Source: Pseudorhodoferax soli (GTDB taxonomy: Bacteria > Pseudomonadota > Gammaproteobacteria > Burkholderiales > Burkholderiaceae_C). Taken from it: DNA of 64,000 nt. Positions 49,254 through 57,950 of this stretch are shown here, in pieces (the first letter of the stretch is position 1; each line of letters begins with the position of its first letter). Location of the stretch: positions 744,001-808,000 of the forward strand of contig NZ_QPJK01000002.1 of NCBI RefSeq assembly GCF_003337555.1. The letters run 5' to 3'. The position numbers and the translations under genes are program-made. The notes below the pieces were generated by a model. It saw nothing but the letters and a program-made list of their open reading frames with translations, was not told the DNA's origin and searched no databases.

Positions 49254-50392
49254 CAGCGCCCGACCTGGCCGCGCTGGAGACGCCGCTGCTGCTGCTCGAC
49301 GAAGCCCGCATGCAGCGCAACATCGCGCGCATGCAGCAGCGCATGGATGCGCTGGGCGTGCGCTTTCGCCCGCACGCCAAGACCAGCAAGTGCGCCGAGG
49401 TGGTGCGCCGCCAGCTCGCTGCCGGCGCACGGGGCATCACGGTCTCCACGCTGAAGGAGGCCGAGCAGTTCTTCGCCGCCGGTGTGGACGACATCCTGTA
49501 CGCCGTGGCCATCGTGCCGTCCAAGTTCGACCACGCGCTGCGCCTGGTGCGCGCGGGCTGCCGGCTCACGCTGCTGGTCGAGTCCGTCGCGGCCGCCGAA
49601 CAGCTGGCCGCGCATGGCCGCGCCAACGGCCACAGCCACCGCGTGCTGATCGAGGTGGACACCGATGGCCACCGCAGCGGCATCCCGCCCGAGGACGCGC
49701 GGCTGCTGGCCGTGGCCGCCGCCCTGGTGGACGACGGTGCCGAACTGGCCGGCGTGCTGACCCACGCCGGCAGCTCCTACGGCCTGAACACGCCCGCTGC
49801 GCTGGAGGCCATGGCCGAGCAGGAGCGCGCCGGCTGCGTGCGTGCGGCCGAGCGCCTGCGCGCCGCCGGCCATGCCTGCCCCGTGGTCAGCGTGGGCTCC
49901 ACGCCCACCGCGCTGCACGCGCGCCGGCTGGACGGCGTGACCGAGGTGCGGGCCGGCGTCTACGTGTTCTTCGACCTGGTGATGGCCGGCGTCGGCGTCT
50001 GCGGCGTGGACGAGATCGCGTTGTCGGTGCTGGCCACCGTGATCGGCCACCGGCCCGAGGCCGGCTGGATCATCACGGATGCAGGCTGGATGGCCATGAG
50101 CCGCGACCGCGGCACATCCAAGCAAGCACAAGACCACGGCTACGGCCTGGTGGCCGACATCCAGGGCCAGCCCATCGCCGAACTGGGCTTCGGCGAGGCC
50201 AACCAGGAGCATGGCGTGCTGCAGTGGAAGGGCACGCCCGGCGCAGACCTGGAGCGGCTCTTTCCGCTCGGCAGCCAGCTGCGCATCCACCCCAACCATG
50301 CCTGCGCGACCGGGGCGCAGCATGGGGCGTACCAGGTGCTGCCGGCCGACGGCGGCGCGCTACAGACCTGGCCGCGCTTCAGCGGCTGGTGA
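49250..50392 (+). CDS. fold-type III PLP enzyme, D-threo-3-hydroxyaspartate dehydratase / D-serine dehydratase type
   Basis: 380 residues from ATG 49250. PLP Lys44 is in RFRPHAKTSK and the C-terminal metal site reads HPNHACATGAQHG, His350 and Cys352. From memory, D-threo-3-hydroxyaspartate dehydratase of Delftia (also about 380 residues) and eukaryotic D-serine dehydratase use an H-x-C metal pair, whereas D-threonine aldolases use H-x-D. This favours a dehydratase over an aldolase. A beta-hydroxyaspartate aldolase (BhcC) is the main alternative, as it belongs to the same fold. With the preceding gene it would dispose of both stereo-series of hydroxyaspartate. Confidence 0.78.
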   Translation: MTAPDLAALETPLLLLDEARMQRNIARMQQRMDALGVRFRPHAKTSKCAEVVRRQLAAGARGITVSTLKEAEQFFAAGVDDILYAVAIVPSKFDHALRLVRAGCRLTLLVESVAAAEQLAAHGRANGHSHRVLIEVDTDGHRSGIPPEDARLLAVAAALVDDGAELAGVLTHAGSSYGLNTPAALEAMAEQERAGCVRAAERLRAAGHACPVVSVGSTPTALHARRLDGVTEVRAGVYVFFDLVMAGVGVCGVDEIALSVLATVIGHRPEAGWIITDAGWMAMSRDRGTSKQAQDHGYGLVADIQGQPIAELGFGEANQEHGVLQWKGTPGADLERLFPLGSQLRIHPNHACATGAQHGAYQVLPADGGALQTWPRFSGW

Positions 50393-50395
50393 GCA

Positions 50396-51328
50396 TCAGA
50401 ACACCGACAGCCCCGTCCGCGCCACGAACATCTCCAGCGCCTGGCGCCCCAGCGCCGAGTTGCCGGTGGCGTCCAGTGCGGGCGCCCAGACCGCCAGCGT
50501 GAGCCGGTCGGGCACCACGGCCACGATGCCGCCGCCCACGCCGCTCTTGCAGGGCAGGCCGATGCGGTAGGCGAACTCGCCGGCCGCGTCGTAGGTGCCG
50601 CAGGTCAGCATCAGCGCATTGATGCGGCGCGTCTGGCGCTCGGTGCAGACGGCGCGCCCGGCCCACAGCGGGTGGTGGCCGTCGCGGCTCAGGTAGGCGG
50701 CCGCCCGCGCCAGCTGCAGGCAGCTCATGCGCAGCGCGCACTGGTGGAAGTACAGGTCCAGCACCTGCTCGACGGGGTTGTCGAGCTTGCCGAAGCTCTT
50801 CATGAAGTTCGCCAGCGCGAGGTTGCGAAAACCCGTGGCCGCCTCGGACGCCGCCACCTCCTCGTCGAAGGCGACGGGCTCGCCCGCCAGCGCCGTCATG
50901 AGCGCCAGCAGCTCGGCCTTGGCCCCGCCGCCGAACAGCGAGACCAGCCGGTCGGCCACGGCGATGGCACCGGCATTGATAAAGGGGTTGCGCGGGCGGC
51001 CCTGTTCGAACTCCAGCTGCACCAGCGAATTGAAGGCGCTGCCCGAAGGCTCGCGGCCGATGCGCTCCCACAGCGCTTCGCCCAGGTGCTGCATGGCCAG
51101 CGTCAGCGTGAAGACCTTGGAGATGCTCTGGATGGAGAACGGCATGGCGCCGTCGCCGGCCTGGGCCTCCTGGCCATCGGCCGTGACCAGGGCCATGCCG
51201 AAGTGCCGCGCATCGATGCGGGCCAGCGCGGGGATGTAGCTGGCGACCTGGCCTTCGGTGCCGCGCAACTCGGACAGCGCCGCAACGATCCCGTCCAGCA
51301 CGGGCTGGAACTCGGGGGCAGCGCTCAC
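50396..51328 (-). CDS. glsA: glutaminase
   Basis: Hydrolyses glutamine to glutamate and ammonia. 310 residues from GTG 51328, overlapping the upstream stop by 4 bp. Serine-type active site: Ser68-x-x-Lys71 in PFSIQSISKVF, with downstream NPFINAGAIAV and YRIGLPCKSGVGGGIVAVVP as in GlsA. It is convergent with the hydroxyaspartate-type operon (3 bp apart). Confidence 0.9.
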   Translation of the reverse strand: MSAAPEFQPVLDGIVAALSELRGTEGQVASYIPALARIDARHFGMALVTADGQEAQAGDGAMPFSIQSISKVFTLTLAMQHLGEALWERIGREPSGSAFNSLVQLEFEQGRPRNPFINAGAIAVADRLVSLFGGGAKAELLALMTALAGEPVAFDEEVAASEAATGFRNLALANFMKSFGKLDNPVEQVLDLYFHQCALRMSCLQLARAAAYLSRDGHHPLWAGRAVCTERQTRRINALMLTCGTYDAAGEFAYRIGLPCKSGVGGGIVAVVPDRLTLAVWAPALDATGNSALGRQALEMFVARTGLSVF

Positions 51329-51621
51329 TTGTCGTCGTCGTCGCGCAGCTCGTAGAGGCCGGGGCGGTCGGTCTGCACGAACACGGGCTGCTCTTCCTCG
51401 TTGACGCGGGGGCCGATGGCCATGTTGTCGTCGGCCAGCGCGCTGAGCACGGCCGTGCCGTTCGCCCACGCATCGCCGTAGGTGGCGCAGCTCTCTTCGG
51501 CCGCCAAAAGGACTTCGAAGGGCTCGTCGTCTGCGAAACGCTCCAGGACGACCCAGCGGTACTCGCCGCTGCGGTACTCCTGCACCGACAGGGCCAGGGA
51601 TCTGAGTGCGGGCAAAGACAT
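51325..51621 (-). CDS. small acidic protein of unknown function
   Basis: 98 residues from ATG 51621 (MSLPALRSLALSVQEYRSGEYRWVVLER). It looks like a compact beta-rich domain (EYRWVVLERFADDEPFEVLLAAEE, then PVFVQTDRPGLYELRDDDDK) and has no signal peptide. The stop overlaps the glutaminase GTG, so the two are likely co-translated. The terminal DDDDK is a coincidental sequence. No family recognised. Confidence 0.6.
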   Translation of the reverse strand: MSLPALRSLALSVQEYRSGEYRWVVLERFADDEPFEVLLAAEESCATYGDAWANGTAVLSALADDNMAIGPRVNEEEQPVFVQTDRPGLYELRDDDDK

Positions 51622-51742
51622 GGAACGGGCTCCGTCGCTTGTGCGGTGGGTGGACGCGGCTGATGTGGGTTGCTCGGATGCTAGCAAGCACGCGGGCCGG
51701 CTCAGGCGGGGACCGTTAAAAAAAATCTGCGGCGGCAGGGTC

Positions 51743-51949
51743 TCAGCGCAGGGGCTTGAGCAGGTGGCCCAGGCCGTTGTGGTCGATCTCCAGCATCAGC
51801 GCCAACAGCCGGCCGATCTCGCCCTTGGGAAAGCCCTCGCGCGCGAACCAGGCCAGGTAGTTGCCGGGCAGGTCGGCGATCACGGTGCCCTTGTAGCGGC
51901 CGTAGGGCATGGCCAGCGTGGTCAGGCGCTGCAGGTCTTCGGGGTTCAT
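51743..51949 (-). CDS. DUF3820-like small protein
   Basis: 68 residues from ATG 51949 (MNPEDLQRLTTLAMPYGRYK). The pattern MPYGRYKGTVIADLPGNYLAWFAREGFPKGEIG matches DUF3820 proteins of this length; they are thought to have a role in nucleic-acid or exonuclease-linked contexts, but function is not known. The 132 bp to the divergent mprF gene contain only a weak promoter-like TATAGT. Confidence 0.75.
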   Translation of the reverse strand: MNPEDLQRLTTLAMPYGRYKGTVIADLPGNYLAWFAREGFPKGEIGRLLALMLEIDHNGLGHLLKPLR

Positions 51950-52062
51950 GCGGTGTTCTCGGGGGCATTGCGTCGCGCGCAGGGCGCACCTTACCCGCAG
52001 GCGGCACAAAGGCACACAGAAGGTGAGGCCTTCGGCACGGCCTGGACGGATGCCGGCGTGGC

Positions 52063-52068
52063 TATAGT
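52063..52068 (+). promoter_or_regulatory. possible -10 element for mprF
   Basis: TATAGT 14 bp before the mprF ATG, in a short AT-richer patch; the best -35 candidate, TGGACG, is only 14 bp away. A start of transcription about 8 bp before the ATG would give an almost leaderless mRNA. Confidence 0.3.
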
Positions 52069-52082
52069 GTTTTCGAACTTCC

Positions 52083-54725
52083 ATGTCGAACACCGCGAAC
52101 ACCGCGCCAGCGCCGGACCCCGCCCAGCAAGCGGGCCTCAAACCACCGGCACCCTGGCTGCGCGATGCCCTGCAGCGCTGGCAGCCGTGGGTGATCGGAG
52201 CCACGGCGGCGGTGCTGATCCTGCTCGTCGGCATCGCCCTGCACAGCCTGCTGCGCGAAGTGCGCTACGCCGAGATCATGCATGCCGTGCACGGCACGCC
52301 TGCGCTGCAGGTGCTGGCCGGGCTGGCCTTCACGGCCGCGAGCTACCTGGCCCTGTCGGGCTACGACGCCTCGGCCCTGGCCTATGCCCAGGCCAGGGTG
52401 TCGCGCGGCATGCTGCTGCTGACCTCGTTCGTGGCCTATGCGCTGGGCAACACCATCGGCCTGGGCACGCTGACCGGCGGCGCCGTGCGCATGCGCCTGT
52501 TCGCGGCCGCCGGGGTCGAGCCGGCGAGGATCGCCCAGGTCGTGGCCTTCAACGCCAGCGCCTTCCTGCTCGGCATGTCCGCGTTCGGTGCGCTCGCACT
52601 GTTGTGGGGCGCTCCCGATGTGGCCCGGCTGCTGCACCTGCCGGCCTGGCTTCTGCGCCTGGCTGCGCTGGCGCTGCTGGCGGGCCTGGCGGTGCTGCTG
52701 TGGCTGTGCGGGCACCAGCGCGTGGTGCAGATCGCCGGCCGCTGGACGCTGCGGCTGCCGCCCTTGCCGCTGGCGCTGCGCCAGCTGGCGATCTCCGCGG
52801 TGGAGCTCGGCGCCTCGGCGCTGGCGCTGTGGGTGCTGCTGCCCGCATCCGAGCTGCCGCTGCCGACCTTCCTGGCCTTCTATGCGATCGCCATCAGCGC
52901 CAGCCTGCTCAGCCATGTGCCGGGCGGCATCGGCGTGTTCGAGGCGGTGATGCTGCTGGCCAGCGGGCCCTACCTGCCGACCGAGACCATGCTGGGCGCG
53001 CTGCTGCTGTACCGCGCGCTGTATTACGTGTTGCCGCTGGTGCTGGCCACGGCCCTGCTGGCCGGCTTCGAGCTGCGCGCCGGCCTGGGCGCGCAGGTCG
53101 GCCGGGCGGCCGCGCCGGCCGTGCGCGCCGCGGCCAGGCTGGGCCCCCGCCTGCTGGCCGCGCTGACGCTGGTGGCCGGGCTGTGGCTGCTGATCTCTGG
53201 CGTGACGCCGTTCACCGAAGACAGCCAGCTGCTGCTGGAATCGCTCAACGTGCCGCTGCCGCTGGTGGAGACGGCGCACTTCCTGGGCAGCGTGGCCGGC
53301 CTGGGCCTGCTGCTGGTCGCGCGCGGCCTGCTGCACCGGCTCGACGCGGCCTGGTGGGCGGCGCTGGCGCTGTCCATCGTCGCGGGGCTGCTGGCGCTGC
53401 CCAAGGGCATCGCCTGGGGCGAGGCGGCCCTGCTCTCGGTGCTGGCCGTGCTGCTGGTGCTCTCGCGCCGGCAGTTCGACCGGCCGTCCTCGCTGTTCGC
53501 CCAGCGCCTGGAGCCGGGCTGGCTGCTGGCTGTGGGCGGCGTGCTGGCGGCCTGCGTCTGGATCCTGTTCTTCGCCTACCAGGAGGTCGCCTACAGCAAC
53601 CGGCTGTGGTGGCAGTTCGAGCTCGATGCGCAGGCGCCGCGCTCGCTGCGGGCGCTGCTGGGCGTGGCCCTGGGCGCGCTCGCCATCGGCCTGTGGCAAC
53701 TGATGCGCCCGCCGGCGGGCGCGGTGACCCCGCCCAGCGACGAGGAGATCGAGCGCGCCGCCGCCATCGTGCGCGCCAGTCCCAGCGCGGCTGGCTGCTT
53801 CGCGCTGGTGGGCGACAAGAACCTGATGTTCTCGCCCTCGGGCAAGAGCTTCATCATGTACGGCAAGCAGGGCCGCTCCTGGGTCGCGCTGTTCGGCCCC
53901 ATCGGCGAGCGCAAGGAGTGGGCCGACCTGGTCTGGCGCTTCATCGAGCACGCCAACGCGCATGGCGGACGGCCCGCCTTCTACCAGGTGCGCCCCTCCA
54001 TGCTGCCGCTGTTCCTGGACTGCGGGCTGCAGGCCTTCAAGCTCGGCGAGTACGCCCATGTGCCGCTGCCCGAGTTCAACCTCAAGGGCGCCAAGCGCGC
54101 CAACCTGCGCTCAGGGGTGAACCGCGGCGAGCGCGAAGGCCTGGTGTTCGAGGTGGTGCCGGCCGCGGACGTGGCGCCGCTGCTGCCCGCGCTGCGCGCC
54201 GTCTCCGACGCCTGGATGCGCAAGCAGAGCGCGCGCGAGAAGAACTTCTCGGTCGGCCGCTTCGACGATGCCTACCTCGCCCGCCTGCCCGTGGCCTTGG
54301 TGCGGCGCGAGGGCCAGGTCATCGCCTTCGCCAACCTGCTCGTCACCGGGCAGAAGGAAGAGGCCAGCATCGACCTCATGCGCTACCTGCCCGACGCCCC
54401 GCCCGGCACCATGGACTACCTGTTCGCCAAGACCATGCTGCACCTGCAGGCCGAGGGCTACCAGCGCTTCGGCCTGGGCATGGCGCCCATGGCCGGCATG
54501 GCAGAGCGCAGGCAGGCGCCACGCTGGCAGCGCATCGGCCGGCTGCTGTTCGAGCACGGCGAGCGCTTCTACAACTTCCGCGGCCTGCACAGCTTCAAGG
54601 ACAAGTTCGAGCCCGTCTGGGATGCCCGCTACCTGGCCGCGCCGGGCGGGCTGGAGCCCGTGCTGGTGCTGGCCGACATCGCCACGCTGATCGGCGGTGG
54701 CGTGAAAGGCGTGGTGTCCAAATGA
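52083..54725 (+). CDS. mprF: bifunctional lysylphosphatidylglycerol flippase/synthetase MprF
   Basis: 880 residues. A long N-terminal membrane part (about 12-14 helices, to around residue 530) carries the flippase, including RVSRGMLLLTSFVAYALGNTIGLGTLTGGAVRMR and LLSHVPGGIGVFEAVML. The cytoplasmic C-terminal synthase domain (DUF2156/GNAT-like) includes GDKNLMFSPSGKSFIMYGKQ and KKx-free FNFRGLHSFKDKF-type end (FYNFRGLHSFKDKFEPVWDARYL). It transfers lysine (or another aminoacyl group) from tRNA to phosphatidylglycerol and flips the product, lowering surface charge. The stop overlaps acvB by 4 bp. Confidence 0.92.
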   Translation: MSNTANTAPAPDPAQQAGLKPPAPWLRDALQRWQPWVIGATAAVLILLVGIALHSLLREVRYAEIMHAVHGTPALQVLAGLAFTAASYLALSGYDASALAYAQARVSRGMLLLTSFVAYALGNTIGLGTLTGGAVRMRLFAAAGVEPARIAQVVAFNASAFLLGMSAFGALALLWGAPDVARLLHLPAWLLRLAALALLAGLAVLLWLCGHQRVVQIAGRWTLRLPPLPLALRQLAISAVELGASALALWVLLPASELPLPTFLAFYAIAISASLLSHVPGGIGVFEAVMLLASGPYLPTETMLGALLLYRALYYVLPLVLATALLAGFELRAGLGAQVGRAAAPAVRAAARLGPRLLAALTLVAGLWLLISGVTPFTEDSQLLLESLNVPLPLVETAHFLGSVAGLGLLLVARGLLHRLDAAWWAALALSIVAGLLALPKGIAWGEAALLSVLAVLLVLSRRQFDRPSSLFAQRLEPGWLLAVGGVLAACVWILFFAYQEVAYSNRLWWQFELDAQAPRSLRALLGVALGALAIGLWQLMRPPAGAVTPPSDEEIERAAAIVRASPSAAGCFALVGDKNLMFSPSGKSFIMYGKQGRSWVALFGPIGERKEWADLVWRFIEHANAHGGRPAFYQVRPSMLPLFLDCGLQAFKLGEYAHVPLPEFNLKGAKRANLRSGVNRGEREGLVFEVVPAADVAPLLPALRAVSDAWMRKQSAREKNFSVGRFDDAYLARLPVALVRREGQVIAFANLLVTGQKEEASIDLMRYLPDAPPGTMDYLFAKTMLHLQAEGYQRFGLGMAPMAGMAERRQAPRWQRIGRLLFEHGERFYNFRGLHSFKDKFEPVWDARYLAAPGGLEPVLVLADIATLIGGGVKGVVSK

Positions 54726-56068
54726 AGCGGTCCGCGCTCTCCCTGGGCTGGCTGCTGGCCACCGGCACGGCACTGGCGCAGGCCACGCCCCCCGTGCAGA
54801 GCATCACCCATGGCCAGTTCGAGCGCGTGCAGGTGCACGCGCCCGCCGGCCCGGTGCGCCAGTTCGCGCTGCTGCTGGTCGAGGGTGGCGCGCCTTCGCC
54901 ACAGGAACTGGCGATGCGCAGCCGCCTGCTCGCAGGCGGCGCCATGGTGGCCGAGGTCTCGATGGCCGCCTACCAGGCCAAGGTGCGCGCGCAGAAGGAG
55001 AAATGTGGCTACGCGGGCGGCGACTTCGAGAACCTGGCGCGCCACATCCAGGCCATGCTGAAGCTGCCGGCCTACTTCGAGAGCACCGTGGTCGGTGCCG
55101 GCGACTACGCGGCCTACGCCTACGGCCTGGTCGCGCAGGCGCCGGCCGGCTCCTTCGGCGCGCTGCTGACCGCCGGCTTCTGCCCGCGCCTGGCGGTGCA
55201 GCCACCGCTGTGCGCGGTCAACAAGCTGAGCTGGCGCATGGCCGGCCAGGGCCAGTCCGTGGACATGGCGCCGGTGGCCCTCGGCATCCCGTGGATGGCG
55301 GCGCCCGCGTCACAGCCCCAGACCGCAGCCGCCTGCGAGGCCGGTGCCGCCCAGGCCTTCGTCGCCCAGGTGCCGCAGGCGCGCACGCTGCCCAGCTTCG
55401 AGGCGGCCGCGGCCGCCATCGCCGCACAGCGCCCGGTACTGGAAGCCGCCCCCGCCCAGCTGTCCGACCTGCCCGTGGTCGAGGTGCCCACGCAGGTGGC
55501 CGGCACGCGCTTTGCCGTGCTGCTGTCGGGGGACGGCGGCTGGGCCGGCATCGACAAGGACATCGCGGCCGCGCTCGCGCGCCAGGGCGTGCCCGTGGCG
55601 GGCTTCGATTCGCTGCGCTACTTCTGGACCAAGCGCACGCCGGAGGGCCTGGCGGCCGACCTGGACCGGCTGGTGCGCCACTACGCGGCGCGCTGGCAGC
55701 GCAGCGAGGTGATCCTGATCGGCTTCTCCCAGGGCGCCGACGTGCTGCCCTTCGCGCTGAACCGCCTGCCCGAGCGCACGCGCGCCGCCGTGCGCCTGTC
55801 GGTGCTGCTGGCCCCGGCCGAGAAGGCCTCGTTCGAATTCCACGTCAGCAACTGGCTGGGACCCAGCGGCGACAAGCCCGTGCTGCCCGAGGCGCAGAAG
55901 CTGGAGGCCGCGCGCACGCTGTGCGTGCACGGCAGCGAGGAGAAGCGCTCGCTGTGCCCGCAGCTCTCCCCCGCACAGGCCCAGGTCGTCATGCTCAAGG
56001 GCGCGCACCACTTCGATGGCGACTACGTGGGGCTGGCGAACCGCATCCTGCGCGCGGCCGGCCCCTGA
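54722..56068 (+). CDS. acvB: AcvB/VirJ-family periplasmic protein, probable lysyl-PG hydrolase
   Basis: 448 residues from ATG 54722. Signal peptide MKRSALSLGWLLATGTALA, then a first domain and a C-terminal alpha/beta-hydrolase (from about residue 260) with LLSGDGGWAGIDKDIAAAL and the nucleophile Ser336 in IGFSQGADVLPFALN; the His near the end is in GAHHFDGDY. In Agrobacterium and Rhizobium the gene after lpiA/mprF encodes a protein that hydrolyses lysyl-phosphatidylglycerol. The same order here, with overlapping start and stop, supports synthesis plus turnover control. Confidence 0.9.
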   Translation: MKRSALSLGWLLATGTALAQATPPVQSITHGQFERVQVHAPAGPVRQFALLLVEGGAPSPQELAMRSRLLAGGAMVAEVSMAAYQAKVRAQKEKCGYAGGDFENLARHIQAMLKLPAYFESTVVGAGDYAAYAYGLVAQAPAGSFGALLTAGFCPRLAVQPPLCAVNKLSWRMAGQGQSVDMAPVALGIPWMAAPASQPQTAAACEAGAAQAFVAQVPQARTLPSFEAAAAAIAAQRPVLEAAPAQLSDLPVVEVPTQVAGTRFAVLLSGDGGWAGIDKDIAAALARQGVPVAGFDSLRYFWTKRTPEGLAADLDRLVRHYAARWQRSEVILIGFSQGADVLPFALNRLPERTRAAVRLSVLLAPAEKASFEFHVSNWLGPSGDKPVLPEAQKLEAARTLCVHGSEEKRSLCPQLSPAQAQVVMLKGAHHFDGDYVGLANRILRAAGP

Positions 56069-56072
56069 ACGG

Positions 56073-56930
56073 TCAGCGCAGCAGCGTGCGCCCCAGGAAG
56101 GCGAGCAGCCGCGCCGTCACCTCGTCGCGGTTGGTCTCGTTGAGCAACTCGTGCCGGGCCTGCGGATACAGCACCACCTCCACCTCCTGCACACCCGCAT
56201 CGCGGTAGCGCTGGGCCACCAGCTGCACCGCTGCGCCACCGGGCCCGGCGATCGGGTCGGCATCGCCCGACAGCAGCAGGATGGGCAGGTCCTTGCGCAC
56301 CCGCGCCAGCGCGGCCGGGTCGGCCGCACGCGCCAGCGTGGCCAGGCCCTGGAAGGGCTCGGGCACGAAACCGCAGGCCGGGTCGGCGCAGTACGCGTCG
56401 ACCTCGGCCGCATCGCGGCTCAGCCATTCGTAGCCGGTGCGGTGCGCGAAGCCCTTGTTGAGCGAACTGAGGTCCACCGGGCCTTCGGCGCCCAGCATGG
56501 CGGCGATGCCGGCCGGCTCGCTGGTGCCCAGCAGCACCGCGGCCTGCAAGTCGGCGGAGTGGTCGAGCAGGAACTGCTGGGTGGCGAACGAACCCATGCT
56601 GTGCCCGATGAGGCCCAGCGCCAGGCCCGGGTGCTCGGCGCGGATGCGCTGGTTGAGCTGCCCCACGTCGTCGACCCAGCCGGGCCAGCCATCGCGCCCC
56701 CAGCGCCCGTAGGCACCGGCCGCGCTGCGTCCGGAGCCGCGCCCGTCCGGTGCGTAGACCACATAGCCTGCGGCCGCCAGCGCCTCGCCGAAGCGCCGGT
56801 AGCGCCCCGCATGCTCGCCCAGGCCGTGCTGCAACTGCACGGCGGCGCGCGGCGTGCCCGCGGGCGCCCAGCGCCAGGTCTGCAGCGCGATGCCGTCGCG
56901 CGTGGTCACGGTGATGGTGCTTTCCTGCAT
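56073..56930 (-). CDS. alpha/beta hydrolase, monoacylglycerol lipase/lysophospholipase type
   Basis: 285 residues. HGLGEHAGRYRRFGEALAAAGYVVYAPDGRGSGRS near the N-terminus and the serine elbow GLIGHSMGSFATQQFLL are the hallmark of monoglyceride-lipase-like Hydrolase_4 proteins; Asp is in LSGDADPIAGPGG and His in ARHELLNETNRDEV. No signal peptide, so cytoplasmic. The gene is convergent with acvB (4 bp apart) and about 28 bp downstream of the Bug gene on the minus strand. Confidence 0.88.
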   Translation of the reverse strand: MQESTITVTTRDGIALQTWRWAPAGTPRAAVQLQHGLGEHAGRYRRFGEALAAAGYVVYAPDGRGSGRSAAGAYGRWGRDGWPGWVDDVGQLNQRIRAEHPGLALGLIGHSMGSFATQQFLLDHSADLQAAVLLGTSEPAGIAAMLGAEGPVDLSSLNKGFAHRTGYEWLSRDAAEVDAYCADPACGFVPEPFQGLATLARAADPAALARVRKDLPILLLSGDADPIAGPGGAAVQLVAQRYRDAGVQEVEVVLYPQARHELLNETNRDEVTARLLAFLGRTLLR

Positions 56931-56957
56931 GTCGTCTCCTTGTGTTCTCTTGCCACC

Positions 56958-57950
56958 TCAGTCGCTGGGCTTCAGGCCGGCGCGCTCGATCACGGGCCGC
57001 CACAGCCGCAGCTCCTTCAGCATGAAGTCGGCCAGTTCCTGTGGCGTGCTGCCCACCGGGTCGAAGTAGGCGGTCTGCAGCCGGCGCTGGGTCTCGGGGT
57101 CCTTGAGCGCCTCAGCGATGGCCTGGTGCATGCGCTGCACCACGGCCTGCGGCGTGCCCTTGGGCGCCATGTAGGCGAACCACGGCAGGGCCTGGATGTC
57201 GGGCAGGCCGGCCTCGCGCAGCGTGGGCAGCGCAGGCAGCAGCGCCGAGCGCTCGGCCGAGGTGACGGCCAGCGCCACCAGCTTGCCGGCCTGCACCTGC
57301 GGCATCACCGACACGGGCGGCAGGCAGGCGAAGTGCACGTCGCCCTGCAGCATCGCCGTGGCGGCCTGGGCCGAGGACACATACGGGATGTGCACCGCGA
57401 ACGACTGCGTGCGCAGCTTGACCAGCTCCACGCCCAGGTGCGCGATCGAGCCGTTGCCGGTGGACGCGAAGTTGTACTGCCCCGGGTTGCGCCGCAGCGC
57501 GGTGAGCCAGTCCTTGACCGAGGCCACGCCCATGCCCGGCGCGGCCACGCAGACATTGGGCGTGGTGGCCGCCAGCGACACCGGCACCAGGTCGGTGAAC
57601 GGGTCGTAGGGCAGGCGCTTGAACAGCACGGTGTTGTAGACCAGCGGCGCGTTGACAGAGAGCAGGAAGGTCTGGCCATCGGGCGCGGCCTTGGCCACCA
57701 GGTCGGTGCCGGAGTTGCCGCCAGCGCCGGGCTTGTTGTCCACGACCAGCGGCTGGCCCAGCAGCGGGCCGAGCTTGTCGTTGAGGATGCGCGCCAGGAT
57801 GTCGGGCGAGGAGCCGGCCGCGAACGGCACCACGATGCGCACCGGGCGCTGCGGCCAGTCCTGCGCCGCGGCGGCCGTGGCCAGCACGGCGCCGACGGCC
57901 AGCACGGCGGCGCGGCGCGTCCAGGAGAAAAGCGTTGTCTGCATGTTCAT
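56958..57950 (-). CDS. Bug/TctC-family tripartite tricarboxylate receptor
   Basis: 330 residues from ATG 57950, overlapping the HtrA-type gene stop as ATGA. Signal peptide with WTRRAAVLAVGAVLATAAAAQ, then DWPQRPVRIVVPFAAGSSPDILARILND and GQPLVVDNKPGAGGNSGTDLVAK, the two Bug ligand loops. Coupled to a periplasmic protease and followed by a lipase-like hydrolase, so no enzyme here hints at its ligand. Confidence 0.9.
   Translation of the reverse strand: MNMQTTLFSWTRRAAVLAVGAVLATAAAAQDWPQRPVRIVVPFAAGSSPDILARILNDKLGPLLGQPLVVDNKPGAGGNSGTDLVAKAAPDGQTFLLSVNAPLVYNTVLFKRLPYDPFTDLVPVSLAATTPNVCVAAPGMGVASVKDWLTALRRNPGQYNFASTGNGSIAHLGVELVKLRTQSFAVHIPYVSSAQAATAMLQGDVHFACLPPVSVMPQVQAGKLVALAVTSAERSALLPALPTLREAGLPDIQALPWFAYMAPKGTPQAVVQRMHQAIAEALKDPETQRRLQTAYFDPVGSTPQELADFMLKELRLWRPVIERAGLKPSD

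Noticed and set aside
47268..50392. A complete beta-hydroxyaspartate cycle
   Set aside because: No BhcA aminotransferase or IclR-type regulator is present, and the metal motif of the third enzyme favours a dehydratase; reported only as a related module.
51325..51336. DDDDK end of a small protein read as an enterokinase tag or vector sequence
   Set aside because: It is the natural C-terminus of a chromosomal frame overlapping glutaminase; no vector features are nearby.
51482..54721. Long plus-strand frame running through mprF into acvB
   Set aside because: Only the acvB portion from 54722 is a recognised protein; the upstream part is an out-of-frame shadow of mprF.
56073..56930. Haloalkane dehalogenase function for the lipase-like hydrolase
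   Set aside because: The elbow is GHSMGS with a Ser nucleophile, typical of monoglyceride lipases.
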